The notes beneath the pieces were generated by a model. The model made no database searches. It was given only the letters and a program-made list of their open reading frames with translations, and was not told where the DNA came from. From Paracentrotus lividus (Eukaryota > Echinodermata > Echinoidea > Camarodonta > Echinidae), in assembly GCA_940671915.1 (NCBI GenBank), contig CALNVZ010003433.1, positions 18,894,046 to 18,958,045 of the forward strand: a DNA stretch of 64,000 nt, written 5' to 3'. A program made the position numbers and the translations under genes. Of the stretch, positions 32,571-44,118 are shown in pieces. Numbering within the stretch: position 1 is the first letter of the stretch; each line of letters begins with the position of its first letter.

Positions 32571-32789
32571 ATGGCCCGAATTCACAAAGGAGGATTCTGC
32601 AAAACCCACAGATCCACCAGTTTGTGATTCACCAACAGTTGACCCAAATTATGACGCTGTGGATCTGTGGATTCAGTCGAGTCCACCTTTGTGAATACCA
32701 TATTGAAAATCCTAGGACCAACCCTAGGTGTTAAACCCAGGGTTGAAACCATGCATTTTGCAGAATCCACCTTTGTGAATTTGGGCCAT
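32571..32789. mobile_element. Palindromic MITE, ATGGCCCGAATTC termini
   Basis: ATGGCCCGAATTCACAAAGG at the left is mirrored by CCTTTGTGAATTTGGGCCAT-type sequence at the right. Internal arms (TCTGCAAAACCCACAGATCC and its partners) also pair. It belongs to the same structural class as the elements at 36313, 43658 and 45574. Confidence 0.8.
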
Positions 32790-33284
32790 TGAGTCTGAAA
32801 GTGTTTGTTACCAAAGAACTTGATACAAGAAAAAGGAGAACCCCCAAAATACTGTGAAGATTTCATGCTTATTCTTGATAGGTTAGTTTTATGTAGCAAT
32901 GCTACCAACAACTAAATGTAGAAATTGCTTTATGTAAAACACTTAATTTCATGATCATGAAAAATGTGCCTTCCAATAAGATCTCCAATGTTTATCTAGA
33001 ATATGATAATCCAATCTTGCAAGGTATATAAAGTTTAACCCATTGAGGACTGAGCCCGAAAATATTCGGGCTAATGTCGATGGGAAATGCGTGTTATAGC
33101 CAAATCAGCTCGTCTCCAACAGGTTAATTTAATTTGTTTAATCTGAGCTTTGTTGGGTGTTTCCCTTTTAATTTGCCCTTTTTGAGATTTTCGTATGGAT
33201 TTGAGAAGTGTACAAGCATTTTCCATCAGTGTCCAATTCAGGTTGATTGGTCATTGGACTAGATATGCCTCTCTTCCTCCAGGA

Positions 33285-33605
33285 GAGTGTCTCACCAAGT
33301 CCCTTGTAATTTATGAACAACTTTACAAATGACTTTCAAACATGAAGAGCTAAATGGGAGGATGAAAGAATTTTATTTCATCAGCTAAAGTAAAAAAAAA
33401 AAAAAGACAGATAAAGATTATGCTTATTATTAACAAACAGTATGAATGTCAAAGATATTTCTTTAAAGTAAAATGTTGATGAAGATTATGAAAAATACAG
33501 TGAAATCTCAGGAAGAACTTTGGACATAAGATTTAGCTCTTCATCTTTCCAGTCGTTCGTAAAACCGTTCATAATTTATGAATGACTTGATGAAACATTC
33601 CCTTG
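33285..33605. mobile_element. Possible MITE, weak inverted ends
   Basis: GTGTCTCACCAAGTC at 33287 pairs loosely with GACTTGATGAAACATTC near 33586. Both flank TTTATGAA words in opposite orientation. The interior has a poly-A run. Only suggestive. Confidence 0.35.
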
Positions 33606-33703
33606 CATGCCATTTCATTTGTATTAAATTGCCTCATAAATCTTGTTATAGCAGGGGTTGTTACCCTGTTTATGGGAAATCAATGCATAAGCATGTATTG
33701 TTC

Positions 33704-33724
33704 TCCCCCCCCCCCCCCCCCCCC
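33704..33724. repeat. Poly-C run of about 20
   Basis: Homopolymer; likely length-variable. Confidence 0.9.
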
Positions 33725-34329
33725 GCCCATTTCCAATTTTCACAGATGGGGAAATATTTACCAGTATGTAGACTTATATTATTTTTAAACAATGAGTTTC
33801 TAATTCTAAAAATAAAAAAAAAAGAGTATGTCCCAAGTAGTAACTCATCAAATAGACACTGTTTTAGACAACTGTTGACAATCCATGTAAATGTATGTTT
33901 AGTGATTTCTAATTGAAGCTCAGTCAAACTTGCCCAAATCGAACTTGCACAAGTTTAATAATCGTCCCTGTCAAACTTCTTTTCACGTCATTTGTTCTTT
34001 TTAACCGTAGGTCAAATTCTTTAAAGTCAAAGCTACATCTTTAGTCCAAACTTAGGCAAGGTTGACAATACTAATAAATCAAATAATCCAAGCTCTACAT
34101 GTATGTGTTGTAATATGAAAGAGAATGTTTTTGCTCATGAAATATTATAAATCCAGTTATTACTTGGTGCAATATTGCTGGAGAAAGTTTGATTTTTTTT
34201 GTTATTTGAATATGGTGTGCCTCAGCTCATTATGTTAACTTGCACTTAACAATTAAGTAGAGAGCTACATGTGGCATATCACACACAATCATTAGGTTAA
34301 AATAAAAGCTCCTGAAAGTCATTTTATGT

Positions 34330-34680
34330 TTTAAGTCTTCCATTTTAGAGTTTTATTTGCATATCTCTTTCAGCTGTCTTGAAAGTACTAAATGTACACA
34401 ATGAAAAGAAAAATGTTGCCAAATATACACAAAACATTTTTACTATGTCCATGGTATCTGATAAGGTGATCCAAATTATAGAGAAGTTATATTGCAAAGT
34501 CTGAACAAAGTCAGGTGAAAGTTAAAAAAAAAATCACATTATTACCAATTGGAAATTTGCATTTTATTTGTATAAAAAAGCACCTACCTTAGATTTACAG
34601 AATATTAACAAAGATATGCTCGTGCATTATTAACATTCAATAGTTATTGCAATTTTAATTTGGCCTTATATCTGACTTTG
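34330..34680 (+). repeat. Segment duplicated at 46240-46600
   Basis: Collinear words shared with 46240-46600 include TTCCATTTTAGA, TTTTATTTGCA, ATCTCTTTCAGCT, AGTACTAAATGTACA and AATATACACAAAACAT, followed by TATAGAGAAG / TATACAGAAG and TTTTTTGTATAAAAAG-like blocks. Both copies are followed within a few hundred bases by a GA-rich tract. Confidence 0.8.
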
Positions 34681-34884
34681 TTTATTGATAAAAATGGGCT
34701 TAAAATTTGCACAAATTCGCAGCAATACTTAAGAAACCTGATTTGATTTTTTGTAAAGTGCTGTCCAAGCAATAACAGTTAACTGAAGATGAATTAAAAG
34801 GATTGCCTTTAAATATTATATTTGTAATATTATCCTTAATAAGTAAAGTATTTGAGTGATCATTATTATTTTAAAGTCCTATAG

Positions 34885-35738
34885 AGGGGAGGGGAACGGG
34901 AGAGAGAGAGGGAGAGAGAAAGAGAGAAGAGATAAGGAGGGAGAGTGAGAGAAGAGAGAGAAGGAGAGATGAGGAGGGGGGGGGAAGAGAGAGAGAGAAG
35001 GATAGATGAGGAGGGGGAGATAGAAGAGATAAGGAGGGAGAGTGAGAGAAGGAGAGATGAGGAGGGAGAGTGAGAGAAGGAGAGTGAGAGAAAGAAAGAG
35101 AAGGAGAGATGAGGAGGGGGAGAAATAGGTGAGATGAGCACGAGGGAGAGAGAGATGAGGGTGAGAAAGAGAGAGAAGGATAGATGAGGAGAGAGAAGAG
35201 ATAAGGAGGGAGAGTGAGAGAAAGAAAGAGAAGGAGAGATAGGAGAGATGAGCAGGGGAGAGAGAGAGAGATGAGGATGAGAAAGAGAGAGAGAAGGATA
35301 GATGAGGAGAGAGAAGAGATAAGGAGGGAGAGGTGAAGAAGGAGAGATGAGAGGGGAGAGAGATAGGAGAGATAGAAGTGAGAGAGAGAAGAGGATGAGG
35401 AGGAAGAAGAGAGAGAAAAGGATAGATGAGGGAGAAAAGAGACAGAGAGAAGAGATAAAGGAGGGAGAGTGAGAGAAGAGAGAGAAGGAGAGAGGAGGAG
35501 GGGAGAGAAGATAGAGAGATGAGCAGGAGGGAGAGATGAGGGGTGAGAAAGAGAGAGAGAGATAGATGAGGAGTGAGAAAGACAAGGAGTGAGAGTAGAG
35601 AAGGAGAGATGAGGAGGGGAGAGAGAAGGAGAGATGATGAGGGAGAAGAGAGAGAAGATAGATGAGAGAGAGAGAGAGATAGGGAGGTTGAAGAGAGAAA
35701 AAAAAAGGAAGAGAGAGAGAGAGAGAGAGAGAATGTGA
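34885..35738 (+). repeat. 850-bp purine (GA-rich) tract
   Basis: About 850 bases of G and A with units such as GAGAGAAGGAGAGATGAGGA repeated many times. Frames on the minus strand are open only by composition. The repeated 25-60-bp substructure shows tandem expansion on top of plain (GA)n. Confidence 0.95.
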
Positions 35739-36312
35739 TCAATTAGTGTGTGAGTTAGAAGGTGGGGAGGAGGGAAGGGCTTGACAAGTGGGGGAGTGGA
35801 ATGTATGCTAGCATTTTTTTTTTTTTTCTATTTCTCCACTCGGGGATGATTGGAACTAAGTGCTGCATGCGCCGATCATTTTCTCTCCGCCAATAGTTGG
35901 AAATAATCGTATAAAATATAAGGAAAGCGAGAGAAAAAAACGTTTTGAGTTCTCAAATGATGCATATCTTAAATTTCAAGGTCCCTACATTAAATAATGT
36001 ATTAAATAAGACAAATTATTTTTTGAGAGCAATAAATAAATAAATAAATCGTCGCATTGTAAATACCCTATGCATGCGTACAACAGCGTCTGAAAGAAAA
36101 AGTTTCATGAATACGTAAATTCAAAGAACAAATTTTGACTTATATTTGTGTAAAGTCATATTACTCAAAAGAAACAAATTTAATTTGATTGTTTATAAAG
36201 CTCATTTGCGCGAAAGTAAATGAAAGGAGTTTAATATCTATGTTAGATATCCCATTCTGCACGTGATCACCTGATCTGAGTGGGATTATTCTTGTATTAT
36301 ATAAAAACGTCC

Positions 36313-36421
36313 TGGGCCCATATTCATAAAACCTCACTAAACCTATTTTCAACTAACTACATGCTAGGCCATAGTTAGGTGATAACTAGTCGTATATGAA
36401 TATTTTATGAATATGGGCCCT
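36313..36421. mobile_element. 109-bp palindromic MITE, TGGGCCCATATTCATAAAA termini
   Basis: TGGGCCCATATTCATAAAA at the left is mirrored by TTTTATGAATATGGGCCC at the right. Confidence 0.85.
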
Positions 36422-36529
36422 AGAGAGTGAGAAAACATTTAATAACACTTTTGGGGGCACTCATTGATAAGACTAGTTTATACAGGCCTTTATGCATACT
36501 CTTTTTTTAAACAAATGCTGTTCTTGACA

Positions 36530-36960
36530 ACCTGAAAGCTTGCCCGAGTCTTGTCCGACATAGCAACAACTAATGTATTCAAACTGGATTCCATGTATTG
36601 TAGTTCATTCTATTATTACAGGTTGTTTGAATACCTTGTTACTATGTCGCCAGGAAAAAGTATGCATGACATTTTAATGTGTTAGTAAACTTGCCTATTC
36701 AAGCAAAATGAACTACAATATTTGGAATCCAGTTTGCCTACGATAGTTGTCACTATGTCGGACAAACAACTACAAAATTTCGAATCCGGCTTGCATACTA
36801 GTGCACTGGTTGCTGCTGTCAACGATAATGACTATAATAATTATGCATACTGGATTTGAAGTATGCCTATGGCAGTTCATTCTTTAATACCAGGTTGTTT
36901 GAATGCCTCTTTACTTTATTTTCCACCAGGAAAGAAATACGTTGCATAAAATAAGAACAC
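36530..36960. repeat. Cluster of direct and inverted repeats
   Basis: ATACTGGATTTGAAGTATGC / AAACTGGATTCCATGTATTG blocks followed by GTTCATTCT and CAGGTTGTTTGAAT occur at 36580-36645 and 36850-36915. An inverted copy (GAACTACAATATTTGGAATC) lies between them at 36710-36730. Probably overlapping remnants of one element. Confidence 0.6.
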
Positions 36961-37970
36961 CCAATAGGATTTTTAAAAAATCCGAACGCTGGTGGTTTAT
37001 GTTGTAGCATGCTTCAACGACCATGATGATGAATAGGCCATTGTCATTGATTGTTTATTCAATGCCATAAGGACTCAATCGATTGCCTGGCATAGCTAGT
37101 TGCAGGTGCCTTCATGTGAGAAAATGTGACATTGTGTGATTTACAATGGATAAAACTTGACCCCAAGAAGATCTCGTTTCTGTTTTTCTTCTATGCATAA
37201 TCTGCGGGCCATTGGCATTGGCATTTACAGACGCACATATCATGCGCAGGTGTGTAGGTCTAACTTACAGAGTTGTTTATCGCAAAAGATCTTCACAATA
37301 AATGTGTAGCATCAATTTAGGTAAGTTACCTTAATCAAATTTGTTGATCTATCTTCTTTTAGACCTTTGCCCAATTTTTTGGTGGACCAAAACGGTGACA
37401 ATTGATTTTTTTATGGGGGGAGGGGGGGGGGAGCGTCGATATCATTACCTTTAAAATATATGGCAAAGTTTAATAACATGCTCATTGCTGACAGATGGGA
37501 TGTTTGTCACTTTTATAAATGAAATGTGTAGACTCTAGTCTAGGTAATTGAGCAACGATGGCATCATCAAATTTTACTATTCCTGAAAAATGGACAAGAA
37601 TGATTCCCGAAAAATGTGAAAACTCTCTTATTTATTCTTTCATGATTTTCATCATTTTTTAATCGATCTGGAGGAATTTTATTTTTTACTCTTTCTATTA
37701 AAATTATGATAGGCATACCGGCTCTAGACCAGACTGCTCCTTTAAACTGTAAATCTCTCTTGTGAGTTTATTTATTATTGGTAATTATTTTAACTGGTAT
37801 TTGTTTAGTGAAATAGTGTTTTTGATGACTATTTGTTCTGTTTGTTAAATCCAGATAGAAAGGATCATGATGAAATCATCGAAGGTCAGGAATAGTATCA
37901 GCTTTATTCTTTCTTAACTTTACACCCCCAACCAATTTGCGGCTTTGTAGTGGAGACCGCTGAGGGTGTG
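36960..37970. other. No gene seen
   Basis: Contains a G-run near 37416-37431 and a possible small exon (after TTAAATCCAG, 37855-37884, before GTCAGG). That exon is not supported by similarity. Confidence 0.4.
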
Positions 37971-37979
37971 ACAAGTAAG

Positions 37980-39531
37980 AAATCACTCGACAAATAGAAC
38001 CAATTATCAAGAACAAGAAACCATAATGAAGGTTAAAAGAAGGGAAAGGGCTAGGGAAAAAGCCCAAGCGATACGACAAACAGTTTATATGCATGTAACT
38101 CCGGAACTGGCAGAAGCAAGGCAAAAGAAGCAGGTTGCAATAAAGGCAATGTATGAATTAAAGAAAGAAATAAAGGAGGACCTGAAGAAGAAAGGGAAAA
38201 CTCTACCTAATCCTACAAAAGTGATTGGTGCTATGCCAAAATCACTAAAGAAGAGAATACGAAAAGAAGTTAGAAGACATGAAAGAGAAGAGATTAAGTT
38301 GGTATTGGAAAACAAAATGAAAACCGATGTAGGAATAAGGCAGTTGAGTGAGGATTATAAAGATTTAAAGAAGGAATGTCGAGATTTACAGAAGGAGATA
38401 TACAGTGCAGCCGTTGAGGCTCGGTCTAGTGGATCTTCAAAGCTTACACAACAGAGACCAAGACAGCATGTGCAAAGGAAAGATCCATATTTTGGTAGAT
38501 CTGCAACGCTTATGCAACAGGGACCGAGGCAGCAGGTGCAAAGGAAAGATCGTCGGCACGTTGGTGGATCTGCAACGCTTATGCAACGGGGAGAACAGCA
38601 TGCACCAAGGGAAGATCTTCATGTGGGCGGATCTGCAACGCTTATACAGGAGCCAAAAAAGCATGCACTAAGGGAAGATCTTTATGTTGGTAGATCTGCA
38701 ACGTTTATGCTACAGGAACAGGAACAGCACGTGCAAAGGAAAGATCCATATGTTGGTAGATCTGCAACGCTTATGCAACAGGGACCGAGACAGCACGTGC
38801 AACATGTGCAAAGGAAAGATCTGTATGTTGATGGATCTTCAACGCTTATGCCACAGGAACCAGAACAGCATGCACCAAGGGAAGATCTACACGTTGGTAG
38901 ATCTGCAACGCTTATGCAACAGGGACCGAGACAGCATGCATCAAGGAAAGATCTGCATATTGGTAGATCTGCATCGTTTATGCCACAGGAACCGGAACAG
39001 CATGTGCAAAGGGAAGATCTTTATGTTGGTAAATCTGCAACGTTTATACCCCAGGAACCGGAACAGCATGTGCACAGGGAAGATCTTTATGTTGGTGGAT
39101 CTACAACATCTGTGCTACAGGGACCAGGGAATCATGTACATGTACAACGAAGGGAAGATCTGCATTATGGATCTGCAACGTTTATGCAACAGGTAGCAGG
39201 ACTCTATAGGCCTACACCAGGAAAAGATCCACATTTTTGTAGTTCTGGTGGGTATGCAACGTTTATGCAACAAGTACCCGTACATCATGCACAATGGGAA
39301 GTTTCACAGTTTGATGGATATGGTAGATCTGCAATGTTTATGCCACAGGTACCAGGCCAAGGGCACTATCCACAAGGAGTTGATCCACATTATGCCATGT
39401 TCCAGCAAAGACTTGACATTCAATCATGTGCATATGTGCAGGCAAACCGCACCATCCCAACTGTCCATCATTTTCCGGTGACCATGATGGCCCATGATGG
39501 TCCAAAGACAAACTGGACTGGTATTATGTAG
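37980..39531 (+). CDS. Lysine-rich frame C with about 14 tandem repeats of about 22 residues
   Basis: The frame is open from 37972; an ATG lies at 38026 (501 residues from there). Residues 1-135 are Lys/Glu-rich and align with exon A: VTPELAEARQKK / ITPEIEHNVHQKLAEAR, then KSLKKRIRKEVRRHEREE / KSEKKKWNKKIRKEQNKE, then ENKMKTD / KDKLKTD. Residues from about 137 form tandem copies of G-[RG]-SAT-[LF]-MxQEPxQH-[VA]-xRxDLYV, with late copies degenerating into a Tyr/His/Pro-rich end. AAG/A and TAG/A acceptors at 37979 and 37997 would both fit the phase-2 donor of exon B, so C may be the last exon of that transcript; the poor pyrimidine tract is a weakness. Otherwise C is a separate single-exon gene. 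An AATAAA is at 39972-39977. Function unknown. Confidence 0.6.
38437..39405 (+). repeat. Coding minisatellite in frame C, about 14 units of 60-78 bp
   Basis: Unit landmarks are GGTAGATCTGCAACGCTTAT, GCAACAGGGACC and CAGCATGTGCAAAGG, then AAGATCT. Unit lengths are always multiples of three, so the frame is kept through all copies. Two unit types alternate: CAGGGACCGAGACAGCA and CAGGAACCGGAACAGCA. Confidence 0.9.
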
Positions 39532-39837
39532 GCATGGTAGGTATCTGGAACTGACCAAGACAAGGTAATAAGAGTAAGGAATTGTTTGAAAACAATGGTG
39601 AAGAACTCTAAGATTGTTTTTTTTTTTCTTGTTGAAGAAAGACAATACTCCAATGAAGAGTCCTTTTTTTGTTTCTGAACAAAAAAAACAAAAAAAAGAA
39701 TATTGAAATACATATAGATCTAGCAGCCAGCCAAATCGCAAGTACAACAAGTGAAACTTAAAAAAAAAATGTATATATGTTATTTTTCTTATTGTATTTC
39801 TGTTGGGTATTTCAGCCAAAATTTGAACTTGAAGTAT

Positions 39838-40880
39838 AGGTTTCAGACTGATTTTGAAAGTTCCTGTTTGTGTTTTATTTCATATTTGTGAAATACCAGT
39901 CATGATATTCTTCAGTTTTAACTCTGAACCCCAATGTCTTTTTTGCTGTTTTTTGTTGGCAACAAAAACTAAATAAAATGAAGGAAAAAAAAAGAAATGG
40001 AGAAAAAAGAAAAAGAGAGGCCAAACAAAACAAAAAAGGAAAAAGAAAAATCCCCCTTTTTAAAAGTAGATTTCTTTCTTCTTTTTGTTTTTGCATTTTC
40101 AACAGAAAGTTTTACTTTGTACGAGCTAAGGACTAAGGTTAGAAAATAATTTAAGAAGTTTTTGTTTGCGTTTTGTTTTGATTGCATGTTTGTGGAAATA
40201 CCAGCCATTTCGTTTTTTAGATTTATATCGGGATTTTGAATTACTTTCCTTTTTTACAACCAAAATAAGAAAACGGAAGAAAAAAATTGGACTCGCTGTA
40301 AGTAGGTATCTTGAACTGACCAAAAACGAGGCAATGACAGCCAGGATTTTTTTTTTAAACATTGGAAATGATTCTCTTTTTCCCCCCTAGATGTAGAAAG
40401 GAAATATAATGAAAGAGTCATTCATGTATTTTTTTTCTTGCTCAGTCAAATCGTAAGGACAAGAAGTACAAGTGATTTTTGTTTTGTATTTTTTTCAAAA
40501 TTTTGAATTTAGAAATATGTAGGGTTTCAAATTGATTTTCAAATTTCGTGTTTGTGTTTTGTTTTATTGCCTGCTTGTGAACATTTCCAGGCATGGTATA
40601 CATTCTTTTCTCGCTGAACAAATGCGATATGAAGGAGTCATGTTATATATTTACTGCTCAAAAAGGAGAATAGAAACTTACATGTAGCAGCCAAATCGCA
40701 AGTATGTGACGTAATACCGACTTTTTGTATTTTGACAAGAAATTTGACTTTTTACGTAGGGTTTTGAACTGATTTTCAAAGTTCCTGTTTGTGTTTTGTT
40801 ATTGCATGTTTTAAAAAATACCAAACATGATATTCTTCAGATTTAAATCGGAATTTTGATTTTTATGCATTTTACAAACA

Positions 40881-40925
<45 letters not shown>

Positions 40926-41130
40926 AAAAAAAGAAAGAAAAAAAGGAGAAAGAAAACTCCAAAATTAAAGAAAAGAGAACAATTTGTTCCCAATTTTTTG
41001 AGTACTTATTTTGTATTGCAGCAAAGATTTGAACCATAGAAATACGTAAGGTTTATAACTGGCTTTCAAAGTCCCTGTTTGTTTTTGTATGATTGCATGT
41101 TCGATGTTTTTACCAGATATGATATTTTTT
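39838..41130 (+). repeat. Diverged tandem units of about 300 bp, about five copies
   Basis: The ordered block AGGGTTT-AACTGATTTTCAAA, GTTCCTGTTTGTGTTTTGTT, ATTGCATGTTTGTG, then ATACCAG with CATGATATTCTTCAG, then TTTAAATCGGAATTTTGA, occurs at about 39838, 40150, 40517, 40757 and 41048. Each copy differs by many substitutions. It lies just downstream of frame C, so the first copy could be its 3' UTR. Confidence 0.75.
40878..40925 (+). repeat. (CAA)n microsatellite
   Basis: About 15 pure CAA repeats followed by poly-A. Confidence 0.95.
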
Positions 41131-41338
41131 ACATTTACTTTAAGATCTGATTTAATTTTGCTCTGTGACAAAATGTTCTTTTTTCCTTTTATTTTCAAAA
41201 ATTACATTTAAAATAGCTAAAAGTGTGCATATTGAATAGAAAGGCGCAAGTTTTTTTTTTTAGAGTCTTCACAATTCACCAAAACCAGGGGCTTTGCTTC
41301 TTTACGTTGCTAGCTATCCTAGATAGCCCCCCCCCCCC

Positions 41339-41477
41339 TGGCCCCTGTTTCTCAAAAACGTCACAAGTCTCAGTTCGTGGACATCCCATAGAAACACATG
41401 TTAATTCTACAACACGTGTCCCTATGGGTTGTCCAATAACTTATGACTTATGGCGGTTTCGAGAAACAGGTCCCTGG
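41339..41477. mobile_element. Palindromic MITE, TGGCCCCTGTTTCTC termini
   Basis: CCTGGCCCCTGTTTCTC at the left is mirrored by GAGAAACAGGTCCCTGG. The interior also pairs (CCCATAGAAACACATGTT with CACGTGTCCCTATGGG). Confidence 0.8.
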
Positions 41478-41479
41478 AC

Positions 41480-42300
41480 CCTGGATTCTCTAAAATACTG
41501 ATATCCTCATTCATCCATCTACTTATTTTTCAGTCTTTAGGAAATTTGAAGTTTTTGTTAAAAGTTGACATTTCTACATATGTACATGTGTTTGATGAGA
41601 AGAAAAAGGATAAGTCTGTGTAAAATCATACTTTGTTTGACATGTTTTTTTGTATACTATTTTATTTCCTAATCAGTGAAACCAGTAGCTGATTTTCAGC
41701 CTGTAGAATATCAAAAATCAGCAGCTCCATGAAAAGAACAAGCATGTGCAAGATACCAACAAATGCCGAAACTATTAAAGCTGCCTATAATAATGTAGGT
41801 TTTCCCGGCCATTTTCATCCCCCATGCAGTCGGTTTCACGAATATTCGTTCAAATCCAAGAGAAATTGAATGTTCCAGTAACCCCTTAATTCAATTAGAT
41901 AAAGAAAAATTTGTTCTTGGTTGACATTCAAATTCACCGGTGAATATTTCAAATTAACACGTGTTCATTCAAATTAATGCTATATGCTCGCTCCTGTATG
42001 CTCGTTCCCGATTTTCCGGGAAAGGGGTATATTTTAGGGGCTCAGGAAGGGGGAAACCCGAGAAATGATTGAAATAGGGGTCTTTTAGCATTCTCTCCCC
42101 CATCCGACCTATTTTAATAGGGGTATTTAATTTAATTTAATTTGTTTAAAGACAAAACCTGAAATAGGGTCCCGAACAGGACTGTGAAAAGGGGGTAATT
42201 TTGCTGAGACAGTGTATAATTGACCCCCTGAGGGGGGGGGGGGTGGGCTTGTACCTTCTTTGACTCAGCCTATAATCTTCCATAATTACAGATGATGAAA
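41480..42300. other. No gene seen
   Basis: AT-rich with a G-run near 42231-42243; no supported gene. Confidence 0.45.
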
Positions 42301-42310
42301 AAAAAGGTCT

Positions 42311-42640
42311 CAAAAAATGAAAACATAAGTATACAATGGAAAATGGAAATTGCGCACAATATATCTAAAAATGAAATTTAAAAAGAAAAACAAAACAAAA
42401 CAGAGAGAATTACAATGATGAATAAAAAAGGGTTCAAAAATTAATGAAAACATAAGTATACAATGAAAAATGGAAATACCTTCTCTTTGAACTCATATAT
42501 AACAGTCCAAATTACAATGATGAATAAAAAAGGGTTCAAAAATTAATGAAAACATAAGTATACAATGGAAAATGGAAATTGCGCACAATATATCTAAAAA
42601 TGAAATTTAAAAAGAAAAACAAAACAAAACAGAGAGAATG
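42311..42640 (+). repeat. Nested direct duplications (102 and 230 bp offsets)
   Basis: TACAATGGAAAATGGAAATT through the ACAAAACAGAGAGAAT block recurs with an offset of 230. TACAATGATGAATAAAAAAG through ATACAATG recurs at 42411 and 42513 with an offset of 102. The copies are nearly identical, so the events are recent. Confidence 0.9.
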
Positions 42641-42678
42641 AAGAAAATTTAAACAAGAAAATATATGAAAGAAAAATA

Positions 42679-42883
42679 ATGAAGCATGGAGCCTTTGCTG
42701 GCACATGTCTTTACATTTCAGAAGATGATTAAATGAAGGAGGATTATGAAATGAAAATTAAATAATGAATATATAATACAAATAATATTGCCATAATTTT
42801 ATTTCCTTGAAGAGGAATGGAGAGGGTGGTGCGTATGGAGGCCCATCCACGCCATATTATATCAATCTATGCCCTTCCCGAAG

Positions 42884-42931
<48 letters not shown>

Positions 42932-43190
42932 GGAGAAAGAAAAATTATAAGAGAGAGAGAGAGAGAGAGAGAAATAAAGCATTGAGCCTTTTCAGGCATA
43001 TATCCGTACATTTCCGAAAATGATGATAAATGAAGGAAGATTATGAAATCATAATTATATAATGAAACAAAATATATACATATAACATTGTTATAACGAC
43101 ATTGCCCTGGAGAGGAATGGAGAGACAGGGCTGATGCGTTCATCTCGATCTCTCCATCTCCTGTCTCTATGGCCTATACCCGAAGTGTTG
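42679..43190 (+). repeat. Diverged tandem pair of about 300 bp separated by a GA tract
   Basis: AAGCATGGAGCCTTTGCTGG, then AAATGAAGGAGGATTATGAA, GAGAGGAATGGAGAG and CCCGAAGT are repeated as AAGCATTGAGCCTTTTCAGG and so on from 42974 to 43188. The (GA)n tract at 42888-42972 lies between the two. Confidence 0.8.
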
Positions 43191-43657
43191 ATTGTTTATC
43201 AGAATCTATATGGGATATGGTGATGAATATGAATATTCAGTTATAAGCACAAAAGCTATGACCATTCCTTTCAAAGATTGACTTTGATACATAATTTCTT
43301 TAGCAATTATAAAATCATGCGTTAGCACACCATATATCATACATAGTGAAATTGACTACGTTTTGCATTAAACAGAAAGCTTTAAAATGAAATAGAAAAT
43401 ACAAATACGTACAATTAGCTCTTGTTTACATTAAATGTGAAATTGAATATTACCATTGTGAAATAAGCGATTTTTTTTTTTTACGTCTTTGATTGACTAA
43501 AGTACCTTTTCGGTCGCTGTTCACATTAGGTTGAATTCCTAAAGTGTGATATAGAAATGCCAGTTTAAGCACAGGCCAAAAAATGAGCTAAATTGAATGC
43601 TCCGCACATGTAATTGAGTAAAAGGGGGGTGAAAATGGCCGGGAAAACCTTTAGTAC

Positions 43658-44118
43658 TGGGCCCGTATTCCATAAACTATACTTAAGCATTTTGTCTTAA
43701 GTCTAAGTATTTTTTCTAAGATTTTGTCCAGGAAATTTTTTTTAGCCTTTATATCCAAACACGTTAAGCACTATGTTTGAGCTCAGAAAGCATAAAGCAA
43801 AAGTCTGAATTTTATTAATATTGTCATGTTTAATTTGTGGTCTCAAATGAGCTTTCCATATATTCAACATCAAAGTTAAGCCACCAGGTAGTAGGCTTAA
43901 AGTTAGGATAAAATTATCTTTTCTTATGTGCGTATTTGTAGGCCAACTCCATTTAAGACATTTGGCTTAGCACAAATCTAAGAATTTATGCTTTTACTGT
44001 CAAAAATAGGCTAAGATAAAAACTCTTAAATTAAAACTAAAATTAATTTGAGTAAAAAGTTTTTTTTTTAATGCTTAAGTTCCATGCTTAAGTCCAAAAT
44101 TTATGGAATACGGGCCCA
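43658..44118. mobile_element. 461-bp inverted-repeat MITE, TGGGCCCGTATTCCATAAA termini
   Basis: TGGGCCCGTATTCCATAAA is mirrored exactly by TTTATGGAATACGGGCCCA at the right end. Internal CTTAAG/TTAAGC words pair between the arms. Confidence 0.9.

Noticed and set aside
34866-35742. 239- and 287-codon minus-strand frames
   Set aside because: They come from the GA-rich tract and read as low-complexity Ser/Leu/Phe; no start context or similarity.
37951-37974. Small exon after a good pyrimidine tract (TTTGTAG) before frame C
   Set aside because: All three phases meet a stop or break the frame before joining C, so it does not fit exon B or C.
38437-39405. Could look like a CRISPR array because of regular repeats
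   Set aside because: The repeats are head-to-tail, all parts of each unit repeat, there are no unique spacers, and the units code in frame; the genome is eukaryotic.
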